A DNA stretch of 64,000 nucleotides from Polyangiaceae bacterium (GTDB lineage Bacteria; Myxococcota_A; Polyangia; Polyangiales; Polyangiaceae): NCBI GenBank assembly GCA_016712345.1, contig JADJRH010000001.1:992001-1056000 (forward strand), in the 5' to 3' direction. Within the stretch, counting starts at the first letter, position 1. Every line of letters begins with the position of its first letter. The translations under genes were made by a program, and so were the position numbers. The notes under the pieces were generated by a model, which saw nothing but the letters and a program-made list of their open reading frames with translations, was not told the DNA's origin and made no database searches. Shown in pieces: positions 1 through 7,480 of this stretch.

Positions 1-67
1 CCAATCAAAAAACCAGGTTTCGCGGCAACGGACCGCTGCTCGGCGGTTGACCTGGCTCAACCCGGCT

Positions 68-697
68 TCAATTGCTGATCGAGGGCGTTTGGCGGAGAAA
101 TTCGGCTCCTGTGGCGCGAGCCAGCAGGAACTCCGCAGCGGAGGACGCGGTGATGGTGAAGCCGAGGCCTCTGCCGTCTTGTGTCGTGCGAACGGGCTTG
201 GCCGCTCCTTCGGTGATTGCCACAAGACGCACGGCGATCCACTCAACGGACGAAGCTTTCAGCGCGCTCTCCATTCGTTCCTTGTCGTCGACGATGGGCA
301 TCAACCAGCGAAGAAATAAGGGAACGACAACGCGGTTCAGCAGCCATGGTCCGCTGCCGCCCGTCCCAACGTTCGACATGCAGACGATGCGGGGAACGCC
401 GTGCTTTTCCATGGCCGAAAGCGTGGCCTTCACAGAGTCGGAGATGAGGGTTGTGGGCTTGCCGGTGCCTTTGCCGCCGACGCCGAGGCAGTGAATCACA
501 ACGTCGGCCCCACGAACGCTGGCTTCGACGTCCGCCGCGGACGTCGGACTTCCACCGATCACGGTAAGCCGTTCGTGCTTCCGGCTGACACTGTCGGGGT
601 TTCTCACAAGCGCTGAGACTCGATGCCCCGCAGCCAGGGCGCGCTCTACGACCAGACCGCCGGTTAACCCGGTGGCACCAAAGACGGCGATATTCAT
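68..697 (-). CDS. NAD(P)-binding atypical SDR / NmrA-like protein
   Basis: The 209-residue protein opens with the Rossmann motif MNIAVFGATGLTGG (GxxGxxG at residues 7-13), then RNPDS and GADVVIHCLG, the usual layout of NmrA-like or SDR_a5 NAD(P)H-binding proteins. Such proteins are cytosolic reductases or redox sensors; the substrate cannot be read. I start at the ATG at 695-697 because the Rossmann fold begins right there and an AAGG lies upstream; an in-frame extension to 775 has no family-like sequence. It diverges from a TetR-type regulator, and the 130 bp between them hold a perfect inverted repeat, so this gene is probably that regulator's target. Family assignment is confident, biochemical role unknown. 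Confidence 0.85.
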   Translation of the reverse strand: MNIAVFGATGLTGGLVVERALAAGHRVSALVRNPDSVSRKHERLTVIGGSPTSAADVEASVRGADVVIHCLGVGGKGTGKPTTLISDSVKATLSAMEKHGVPRIVCMSNVGTGGSGPWLLNRVVVPLFLRWLMPIVDDKERMESALKASSVEWIAVRLVAITEGAAKPVRTTQDGRGLGFTITASSAAEFLLARATGAEFLRQTPSISN

Positions 698-786
698 GTG
701 CAAGGGCCTTTCGTTGACCGTGGACAGCGAGAATGGGTCATGTCGGCAAAGCGTCGGGCGAGCGGCGATTGCCAATGTTCACGGCG

Positions 787-808
787 TGAACTTTACACCT
801 AAAGTTCA
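787..808. promoter_or_regulatory. operator-like inverted repeat between the SDR and TetR genes
   Basis: TGAACTTT (787-794) and AAAGTTCA (801-808) form perfect 8-bp arms around the 6-bp spacer ACACCT. The repeat is 20 bp upstream of the regulator's ATG and about 90 bp upstream of the divergent SDR gene. Size and position fit a TetR-family operator controlling both genes. That use is inferred. Confidence 0.7.
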
Positions 809-827
809 CAATGTCAACATACCAGTC

Positions 828-1451
828 ATGTCTCTTTCGAAAGCGACCTACCACCACGGCGACCTTCGGAACGCGCTTGTCGAAGCCGGCCTGCGTTTCA
901 TCGAGCAAGTCGGCGCGGAAGCCTTCAGTCTGCGTGAGGTCGCGCGCGAGGTCGGTGTGTCCGCAAACGCGGCGTACCGTCACTTCGACGACAAGGGTGC
1001 GCTCTTGACGGCAATCGCCGTGACCGGCTTTGAGCGCCTTTCGTCGGCCATGCAAGAAGCGATGTTCACTGCTCGACCCAAAGGTGCGGTGAAGTCACCC
1101 GCCGTCGCGCGATTCAACGCTGCGGCGCGAGCCTATGTGGCCCTCGCCCAGGAACATCCCCAGCTCTACGGACTGATGTTCGGCTCAGCAGGTCGTGCTT
1201 GCCTTGCAGCGGAGGGGGCATTGGTCGGTCCGACCCCTGGGGCTCTGCTCGGAAGCATCCTCGACGAACTCGTCGAGGCGAAGGTAATGTCGAAAAAGCA
1301 CCGGGAGGGAGCGGTGATTCACGTGTGGTCAGCAGTCCATGGCTTCGCCTCGCTGACGCACAGCGGTCCACTCGCCGCGCTCAGCCCGAAGGCACGCGCC
1401 GACGCTCTCGATGAGCTGCTCCACTTTGTCATCGCAGGGCTTCGCGGCTGA
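828..1451 (+). CDS. TetR/AcrR-family transcriptional regulator
   Basis: This 207-residue protein has a TetR N-terminal DNA-binding domain: YHHGDLRNALVEAG starts helix 1 and the turn-helix follows as FSLREVAREVGVSANAAYRHF (about residues 31-51). The C-terminal half resembles the WHG/TetR_C_33 ligand-binding type (HPQLYGLMFG, then HVWSAVHGFASL). I chose the ATG at 828 because the family normally starts a few residues before YHHGDLR; an extension back to 672 runs through the operator and the opposite gene. It probably binds the palindrome at 787-808 and represses itself and the divergent SDR gene. The inducer is unknown. Confidence 0.9.
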   Translation: MSLSKATYHHGDLRNALVEAGLRFIEQVGAEAFSLREVAREVGVSANAAYRHFDDKGALLTAIAVTGFERLSSAMQEAMFTARPKGAVKSPAVARFNAAARAYVALAQEHPQLYGLMFGSAGRACLAAEGALVGPTPGALLGSILDELVEAKVMSKKHREGAVIHVWSAVHGFASLTHSGPLAALSPKARADALDELLHFVIAGLRG

Positions 1452-1556
1452 AGCGCAGGAGCGAGGTATTTCAGCTTGCCGTAGGGCTTCGCGGCTCGTA
1501 CCGTTTCGCGAGATGAGCGCCGCGGCGGAATGGGTCGATCTTGTGCGGGTGCCGTT

Positions 1557-2816
1557 ATGACGGCTCGCGTGGACCTTGCGGAGCTTGCTCAGCGCGAGAG
1601 CGAGCAAACAGAGTGGAAAGAGAGCGTCGCGGATATCAACGATGTTGTCGCGACGCTGTCGGCCTTCGCAAACGACCTCCAAAACCTGGGCGGCGGTTAC
1701 GTTGTTTGCGGGGCAAAAGAAGAAAAAGACGCCAATGGGTTCCAAAAACTCGTGCGCGCGGGGCTGACGGCCGCCCGCATAAAGGAGGTCGAAAACACTG
1801 TTTTGGCTCGGTGCCGCGAGCGCGTCTCACCGTCGATCGCGCCGCTTGTGGACGAGTTGGAATCCGACGATCCGCAGCGGAGGGTGCTTGTCTTTATTCA
1901 GCCGGCTACAGGTAGTGCGCACACGTTTCGTCGCGACAATGACGGCGCAAAACACTGGGTGCGGGTGAGTCGTTCAACGCTTGAAGCGAGAAACGGATTG
2001 CTCAGGGATCTCTTGGTTCGCAAAGGGGCTTTGGAGCCTTGGGATCGCAGGCCCTGCAACGGGGCGACAGTGAACGATATCGATCTTTTGGTGCTGCGCG
2101 ACGTGCTGACGCGTTTGGGTTTGGCGGATGTGCAGCACGGCGCGGAGCGGTATCTGTCGGATTCCGTCGCGCTGAGCGCGTTCGTTCCCCCGCTCTTTGC
2201 GCGTGAGCCGCTGACAGGGGTGTTGCGCCCGCGGAACTTCGCTGTGTTGCTTTTCGGGCGCGACGTTCAACGGTTCATTCCAGGGGCTGTTTCGTTCTTC
2301 TCGCGATACGAGGGGCGCGACCGGTCGGTTCGGCGCGGCGAACGGCTGGAGCTGGCGTCCACGCTCATCGATCAATTGAGGCAGATGTTGCCGGCCTTGG
2401 ACGCCGAGGTACGCACACTGTTCGACAAGGCCGATGCCGGGGCGCCGAGCGTGCTCAAGTATCCGGCGCGTGCGCTTCGCGAAGCTGTGGTCAACGGGTT
2501 TGCGCACCGAGACTATGAGTTGGTAGATCCGCTGCGGGTGGTGGCGTTTGACGATCGCGTGGAGATCACCTCGCCCGGTGGGCTGCCGCTTGGCGCAAGC
2601 GTTGACGACCTCGCCAACGGTACGGCTCCGCCGCGATGGCGTAACCAAGCGCTGGCGTGGTTTCTAACTCGGCTGGGGTATGCTGAGGCTGAGGGGCAGG
2701 GTCTTCGGACAATTCAGGCGAGTCTGCGGGCGGCGGGGTGTCCACCCGCGGCGTTTGCGGTGGGGCCGGAGCATGTGCAGTGTACACTTTGGGCGCATCC
2801 GCGGGCGCATGGGTAG
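1557..2816 (+). CDS. AlbA_2/Schlafen-like domain protein with C-terminal HATPase_c_4 region
   Basis: The 419-residue product matches the COG2865 architecture. Residues about 8-16 carry the AlbA_2/Schlafen-like signature ESEQTEWKE, followed by a segment with GGGYVVCGAKE; the C-terminal half has the GHKL-like ATPase signature ALREAVVNGFAHRDYE and VEITSPGGLP. Such proteins are often called transcriptional regulators, and Schlafen-like domains also occur in phage-defence proteins. No helix-turn-helix is obvious near the end, so it may lack the usual HTH. I prefer the ATG at 1557, about 8 residues before the conserved motif, over the ATG at 1530. It stands alone between a TetR gene and a lipoprotein at the edge of the accessory region. 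Confidence 0.75.
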   Translation: MTARVDLAELAQRESEQTEWKESVADINDVVATLSAFANDLQNLGGGYVVCGAKEEKDANGFQKLVRAGLTAARIKEVENTVLARCRERVSPSIAPLVDELESDDPQRRVLVFIQPATGSAHTFRRDNDGAKHWVRVSRSTLEARNGLLRDLLVRKGALEPWDRRPCNGATVNDIDLLVLRDVLTRLGLADVQHGAERYLSDSVALSAFVPPLFAREPLTGVLRPRNFAVLLFGRDVQRFIPGAVSFFSRYEGRDRSVRRGERLELASTLIDQLRQMLPALDAEVRTLFDKADAGAPSVLKYPARALREAVVNGFAHRDYELVDPLRVVAFDDRVEITSPGGLPLGASVDDLANGTAPPRWRNQALAWFLTRLGYAEAEGQGLRTIQASLRAAGCPPAAFAVGPEHVQCTLWAHPRAHG

Positions 2817-3061
2817 AAGAAGCAAGTCTGACATGCACGCCAGGGGGCCCGCAGCTACTTCGCTCAAAAACACAGGCCCAACAAGGTGTTGTCAGTTGAG
2901 GCACGCGTCTTGAATTAGGCCGTTGCAGTACCGAGCGCGGTTGTGTGGATCGCGGCTCTGCGGAGCGCGGTTCTGCGCCGGTTTGTAATCTGCGGTTGTG
3001 GCCGGTTGTACAGGTTGCCGCGGAGGATGGGTTTATTCCCTGGTGTTCTTGGAGGTCCACA

Positions 3062-3751
3062 ATGTTGGTCAAATGGTCGGGTGTGGCACTTGTTGGGGCG
3101 GCGCTTGCGGTGGCAGCTTGTTCAACTTGTTTTGTTCGAGGAACGCGTGTTTTAACCCCCAAAGGGATGAAGGCGATTGAAGAGATCGAGGTGGGAGACG
3201 AGGTGCTCAGCTTTGATCTGACGGGTAAGAAAACGGTGGTCAGAAAAGTGGGCAAAGTGCTTCGTTCAAAGGCGAAAGAAACGTTCGCCATTGAGGCTGA
3301 AGACCACTTGATTGCCGGCGTTACAGCCGAACATCCCTTTTTTGATCTGACACTCGGCGACTATGTGAAGGTAGAAAACCTGACCATGAAGGCGCGGTTT
3401 TTGGCAACCATGGTAGGTGGTGAGCGCCGAGCTGTGGCAGCGTCAAAGATCAGTCGCACGCTGCATCTCAACGAGGTGGAGGTATTTAACCTGACCATTG
3501 CCGGTGAAGAGCAAAACTACTTTGCCGAGGGAATTTTGGTGCACAACAAGGGCGCTCTACCGCCCGACAAAGACGGCGACAACTACCTCGACGAGTTTGA
3601 CTGCGACGACGACGATGCCGACGTAAATCCGGGCGTTTCAGAAGACTGCGGCGATGGGATTGATAATGACTGCGACGAGGCGGTCGACGCCGATGATCAA
3701 GACTGCGGGGGCACCAGCGGCAACGTAGGCGGGGCGACAAATTCGTCCTAA
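3062..3751 (+). CDS. lipoprotein with Hint (intein-like) domain and MopE-type metal-binding tail
   Basis: The 229-residue protein starts after a clear GGAGG (3051-3055). Residues 1-20 are a lipoprotein signal ending in the lipobox VAAC (Cys20). Only three residues later the Hint domain begins, CFVRGTRVLTPKG (nucleophile-like Cys23), with the block EHPFF in the middle and the end block GILVHNKG. Inteins have Cys, Ser or Thr after HN; here it is Lys, so ligation is not expected but Asn cyclisation could still cut. The tail is acidic: DKDGDNYLDEFDCDDDDADV, then the MopE-like DGIDNDCDEAVDADDQDCG, probably binding calcium or another metal. Predicted location is the outer face of a membrane. Autocleavage releasing the acidic tail is my inference. 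Confidence 0.75.
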   Translation: MLVKWSGVALVGAALAVAACSTCFVRGTRVLTPKGMKAIEEIEVGDEVLSFDLTGKKTVVRKVGKVLRSKAKETFAIEAEDHLIAGVTAEHPFFDLTLGDYVKVENLTMKARFLATMVGGERRAVAASKISRTLHLNEVEVFNLTIAGEEQNYFAEGILVHNKGALPPDKDGDNYLDEFDCDDDDADVNPGVSEDCGDGIDNDCDEAVDADDQDCGGTSGNVGGATNSS

Positions 3752-3776
3752 CTGGGGCCTGCGAAGAGCTGGAACG

Positions 3777-5474
3777 CTACCTGGGAACCAATCGCACCCG
3801 CACCACCTTGCCATCAAAGGCGACTGCAAATCGATGCACAGGGGTAGCCCCCGCAGCCCGCAGCTCGGCGTCGTAACTGCCAGTCTGGAGTTGCGCGATC
3901 CCTTCATCAAGGGCCTGCTCCAGAGTCTTTTTCGCGGGCTTCGCCACCTTGAGTTCAAGAACAACGCCGGGTTTGCCGGGCTGCGTCGGGCGAATCAACA
4001 CATCGGGCCGGCCTGATCCAGACTCGCGATTGGAGCGCACCTGGTGGCCGGGCTCCAGCACCGCGAGCAGACCCACCAAAAAGCCTTGGTAGACCCGCTC
4101 GGGGCGGAACGTGCCGGGATCGTGATACGAGAGAATGTTGGTGACAAACGCCTGGAGTTCTTCTTCAAACGTTTCTGCGTCGCCGCTCAGGAGAGCGCCG
4201 GTGAGGGCGGCGAGATTTCCGCCGGATTCACGAAGACGCTGCTCCATCCACCCGCGAAACGTGGTTGAGTACACACCACGGATCTCGCGGTTGGGGATCG
4301 ACAACTTGTAGATAGAGGTGCCCAACGCGTCCGGGGGCAGTTCTTCGGCCTTGAGATAGCCCGAAAACACCAGCAGGCTCCACAACGCGCCGGGGCTTCG
4401 GCGAATGTCACTGAGCACCACATTCTCGTCGAGCGTGACTTCCAAACTGCCCCCATCGAGCAGCGATTCAAACACCGGCTGGAGTTCAAACGCGTAGAGT
4501 TCGAGCAGTTCACGGACGAGGTCGTTGGAGCTTGTGGAGAGCCAGTAGGGTTTTGGTGTCTCGTCCCCGCGTTGCAGGTAGTTGCACACCGACCAAGGGT
4601 TATAGATCACCTCCCCGCCGAACACATAGCCGTTGTACCAGAGGCGGATATCTTCCATCTTATCGCCCCGACCGTGTCGCTCGGCGAATGCGGCCACCTC
4701 CGCCTCGGTGAAGCCGAAGCACGTGTTGAATTGCCGCGCGAGAAGTGTGTACACATCCAGGTTGTTGAGCCCCGAAAAGAGGTTTTCTTTGGCCACGCGA
4801 AGGATGCCCGTCACCACCGCCTTGTGGAGATGAACGTTGCTTTTGAGACCTTCGCCGAGGAACGTGCGCATAAAGTCGAGGATCTGGGCCCCATAGCCAT
4901 TGACGTGCCCTGCGTGGATAGGCTCGTCGTATTCATCAATGAGGATCACCACCTTTTCGCCGTGATGGGCGTGCAGGTACTCGGAGAGATCCAGCAGTGC
5001 CCCTTCGTAGAGTGTCTGTTCAGCGGTGCCTTCGAGGATCTGTCGGTATCGCCTCGCCGCGACCTCGTCGAGGCGACCACCATCGAGCAGCGCCCGGTGC
5101 GTCTTGTAGAGGTCGACTATCTTCTTCCGGATGGCGCCGAGAGTCGCCTCAAAAGTCGCGCCTTTGCTGCCCTTAAAATTAAAGTGGATGACCGGATAGC
5201 GCTGAAAATGAGCCCGGTACTTCTCCCCGGCTTGCCATACGGACAGGCCCTCGAAGAGGTGCGAAAGGTTGGTGTCTGTCTTCTCGAACCAACACCGAAG
5301 CATGGACAAGTTGAGCGTTTTGCCGAATCGGCGCGGACGTGGGAAGAGAAAGACTTTGACACCCGCTCGATCAAGGATCTGACGGATGAGGTCGGACTTG
5401 TCGATGTAGTCGAAACCAGCTTCCCGCACTTCGCGGAAGTCGTCGGTGCCAATGGGAATGGGGCGAGGGGTCAT
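3777..5474 (-). CDS. AAA-ATPase-like / PD-(D/E)XK nuclease superfamily protein
   Basis: The 565-residue protein has the AAA-ATPase_like domain (PF09820 type) followed by a PDDEXK_9-type nuclease fold. Seen: start MTPRPIPIGTDDFREV, Walker A PRPRRFGKT (residues 45-53), Walker B VVILIDEYDEPIH (about 172-184), TGILRVAKENLFSGLNN, WYNGYVFGGEVIYNPWS, and the C-terminal nuclease motif GRPDVLIRP followed by VVLELKVAK. The ATG at 5472-5474 has AGGA upstream; an extension to 5507 does not match the family. The family is abundant in a few bacterial lineages and its biological role is unresolved. A second, internally deleted copy lies at 61221-62724. It stands next to a broken Uma2 gene, another PD-(D/E)XK family. 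Confidence 0.88.
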   Translation of the reverse strand: MTPRPIPIGTDDFREVREAGFDYIDKSDLIRQILDRAGVKVFLFPRPRRFGKTLNLSMLRCWFEKTDTNLSHLFEGLSVWQAGEKYRAHFQRYPVIHFNFKGSKGATFEATLGAIRKKIVDLYKTHRALLDGGRLDEVAARRYRQILEGTAEQTLYEGALLDLSEYLHAHHGEKVVILIDEYDEPIHAGHVNGYGAQILDFMRTFLGEGLKSNVHLHKAVVTGILRVAKENLFSGLNNLDVYTLLARQFNTCFGFTEAEVAAFAERHGRGDKMEDIRLWYNGYVFGGEVIYNPWSVCNYLQRGDETPKPYWLSTSSNDLVRELLELYAFELQPVFESLLDGGSLEVTLDENVVLSDIRRSPGALWSLLVFSGYLKAEELPPDALGTSIYKLSIPNREIRGVYSTTFRGWMEQRLRESGGNLAALTGALLSGDAETFEEELQAFVTNILSYHDPGTFRPERVYQGFLVGLLAVLEPGHQVRSNRESGSGRPDVLIRPTQPGKPGVVLELKVAKPAKKTLEQALDEGIAQLQTGSYDAELRAAGATPVHRFAVAFDGKVVRVRLVPR

Positions 5475-5493
5475 GAGCTTTCCTAGGTTAGAC

Positions 5494-5642
5494 TTACGTC
5501 CACTCAATGGCGACGGTGATCACGCGTCCCGGCTCCCCCGGTCTACCCATGAGCTGCTGCATGCATTGCTCGACGAGCGCAAGCCGCGGGAATCGAAGTG
5601 AACCCGGATGTCGACCGGACCGTAGGAATGGAAGCGCCGCAT
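5494..5642 (-). pseudogene. possible remnant of an AAA_35-like ATPase N-terminus
   Basis: A 40-codon reading frame on the minus strand begins MRRFHSYGPVD, which resembles the start of AAA-like (AAA_35) ATPases in related bacteria. After about 16 codons the family-like sequence moves into another frame, RLALVEQCMQQLMGRPGEPG, ending at the TAA at 5494-5496. The rest of the ATPase, including the Walker motifs, is absent. This short decayed fragment is the only coding-like material in the 304 bp between 5474 and 5779. Family resemblance is from memory of the N-terminal pattern, so confidence is low. Confidence 0.35.
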
Positions 5643-5778
5643 CTCCGGGCACCTTACCGCATTGGGAGAAGCGAGTCCTAAATCAAGCGATCGCTGTCCG
5701 AGTCCACTTTCCGTCAGCGATCGAAATCCGGAAAGCGAAGACTTGCGCGCAGGCCGCCCAAGGTGGCATTTTGCGGTT

Positions 5779-6552
5779 ATGACAGCGACGGGGCGCATTC
5801 AGCCTTGGGCTCCCGAACCGCCCGACGTGTCTCAAATCGTCACGGAGGACGACACACCGGTGGACGATTTTCCCTCGGAGAAACAGCAGCGTTTGCTCGT
5901 GCAAACGTTGTATAGTTCGTGGGATGGGCCGGGGGTTGATGAAGACGGCACCCCTCGAACATTCGTCGCCGCCGCCAACGTGGGACTGTTCGCAACGCCA
6001 AAAAGCGATCCGCTCGTGCCAGATGCGTTTGTCAGCCTTGACGTGAAGCTTCACGAAGACATCTGGGCAAAGGAACATCGGACCTATTTCTTCTGGGAAC
6101 TGGGCAAGCCGCCGGATGTAGTCATTGAGGTCGTCTCCAATCGATAGGGAGGCGAACTCGACCGAAAACGCCGCGGTTATGCGCGGATGCGCATCGCGCA
6201 CTACGTTGTCTACGATCCCGGCCACCACCTCGGAGCCACAACGCTCCGGTCCTTCGATTTGCGCGGCGACCTCTACCAGCCGTCCGAGCCGTGGTTTGAG
6301 TCGCTCCAACTGGGCCTCGTCGAGTGGAACGGGAAGTTTGAGGACATGACCGGTCCGTGGCTCCGGTGGCACCGCCGCGACGGTTCACTTCTCCCAACTG
6401 GACAAGAGCGCGCCGAATCCGAAAAGCAGCGCGCCGAATCCGAAAAGCAGCGCGCCGAATCCGAAAAGCAGCGCGCCGAATCCGAAAAGCTCCGAGCCGA
6501 TCGACTGGCCGAGAAGCTGCGGGCGCTCGGGATCGATCCCGACAAAGTCTAG
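5779..6552 (+). pseudogene. Uma2-family (PD-(D/E)XK) gene interrupted by an in-frame TAG
   Basis: Translation from the ATG at 5779 gives a Uma2/DUF820 protein: SDPLVPDAFVSLDVKL, then KPPDVVIEVVSNR, then a TAG at 6145-6147. The same frame resumes at once with GGELDRKRRGYARMRIAHYVVYDP, the normal continuation (usual form NREGGEL...KYARIGVRYYVVYDP). One base change, for example GAG to TAG, explains the break. The C-terminus has four near-identical heptads of RAESEKQ ending in LGIDPDKV, a coiled-coil tail common in this family in Myxococcota and cyanobacteria. Uma2 proteins have a restriction-endonuclease fold and an unclear role. The truncated 122-residue N-terminal piece could still be made. 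Confidence 0.8.
6405..6491 (+). repeat. 21-bp tandem repeat encoding heptads RAESEKQ
   Basis: About four contiguous units of 21 bp (core GCGCGCCGAATCCGAAAAGC) lie inside the Uma2-like gene and encode ERAESEKQ heptads. The units are almost identical at DNA level, so copy number could change by slippage without shifting the frame. Confidence 0.85.
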
Positions 6553-6582
6553 CCCGTGCTTGCGTACACATCGGCCAATGCC

Positions 6583-6648
6583 GGCAACTCCAGACGCCTG
6601 GAGCCGCAACTCCACACGTCCAGAGACGCAACTCCATACGTCTGGAGA
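6583..6648 (+). repeat. palindromic triple repeat, copy 1 (left of the NACHT/HNH cassette)
   Basis: Three tandem 22-bp units, each starting GCAACTCCA and containing an inverted repeat of the type CTCCAGACGYCTGGAG (unit 1 CTCCAGACGCCTGGAG; unit 3 CTCCATACGTCTGGAG). The same triplet recurs in direct orientation at 12562 and 17983. This copy ends 2 bp before the TGA (6651-6653) that would end the frame-corrected HNH gene. It contains no gene. Confidence 0.9.
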
Positions 6649-6650
6649 CT

Positions 6651-7470
6651 TCAAGGAAAGAGCTGGGCCCACCGCACCTCAGCGACCGTTTCGACGATGG
6701 ATCGAACCATGCCTGCATGGGGTTCGGTATCGGCGCCCTTTTCGCGTAATCGTTGGAGAACTCGGATGCGACGTTCCGGGTCGATCGCCCCGTCGAGTTC
6801 ATCGAGCAGGTTGTGAACGTCGGCGGCAATGCGCTGCCGAGGTCGAAAAAAGGGGGGTTGGTCCAAAGCCACACGTCTCGATTGTCGCTCGCCCGCGGGC
6901 GCTTTTGTCGCGGGGGGTGATCTGACCAAACTCGTCGTAGGCGAGGTGCTGCGTGGGATCTTCGGGCCCAAACGGATTCAGCAGCAGGGGTGTTTCTGCG
7001 TCCTCCGGGTCCGGTTTTTTGGTGCGCGCTTCAGCAATGGGGAAAAGGCACCTCTTCCACGTTCGATTGCAGCGCGGACAGGCCACCAGGTAGTTCGACC
7101 ATTCGTAGGCGAGCCACCAGTAGCCGGATTTGAACGCGTCTGAGAGATTTCGTTTGCGACGGAGTTTCCCAGTGAACTCGTCCTCCAGGCCGCGGTCAGC
7201 TTCGTCAGGCGGGAGTTCTTCAATCCCATTTTTGGGCCGGTAGTGCTCCACGTCTCCACCGAAACAAGTCCTCACATCGCGTTCGCAAAAGCCGCACTTG
7301 CCTTTTTGCGCCTGGGAAAAGAGGTCTTTGAATTGGCTCCAAATGGAGTCGAAATCGTGTTTAGAATCGAGCGGTCGGCCTTCGTTCACGGCCGCGGCCA
7401 CATGCTCTTTCGCCGCTTTGACCTTCTTCGCGAAATCGGACGGTTCGGCCGGGCGCGTGAAAAGAAGCAT
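6651..7470 (-). pseudogene. PtuB-like HNH endonuclease (TIGR02646 type) with a 3' frameshift
   Basis: From the ATG at 7468-7470 the frame encodes a 223-residue protein ending at 6799. HNH features: KCGFCERD (CxxC), DVEHYRPKNG (catalytic His), YWWLAYEWSNYLVACPRCNRTWK (second CxxC plus Asn) and FPIAEARTK. This is the TIGR02646 pattern of PtuB, the nuclease partner of Septu, also found with some retrons. After TIETCG the frame is lost at 6865-6867; one base fewer in CTTT gives LDQPPFFRPRQR and then IAADVHNLLDELDG to the stop at 6651-6653, which looks like the true C-terminus. All HNH residues precede the shift, so the short form may keep activity. It begins 11 bp after the NACHT/PtuA-like gene. 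A sequencing error cannot be excluded. Confidence 0.75.
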
Positions 7471-7480
7471 GAGTGCTGGG

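Noticed and set aside
4572..5486. Long plus-strand frame of 304 codons opposite the AAA/PD-(D/E)XK gene
   Set aside because: The minus strand carries all family motifs; the plus frame shows no known motif and mirrors the codon pattern of the real gene.
6385..6874. Minus-strand frames across the Uma2 3' end and repeat copy 1
   Set aside because: They translate the tandem repeat (FGFGALL-like repeats) and the palindromes and show no protein family.
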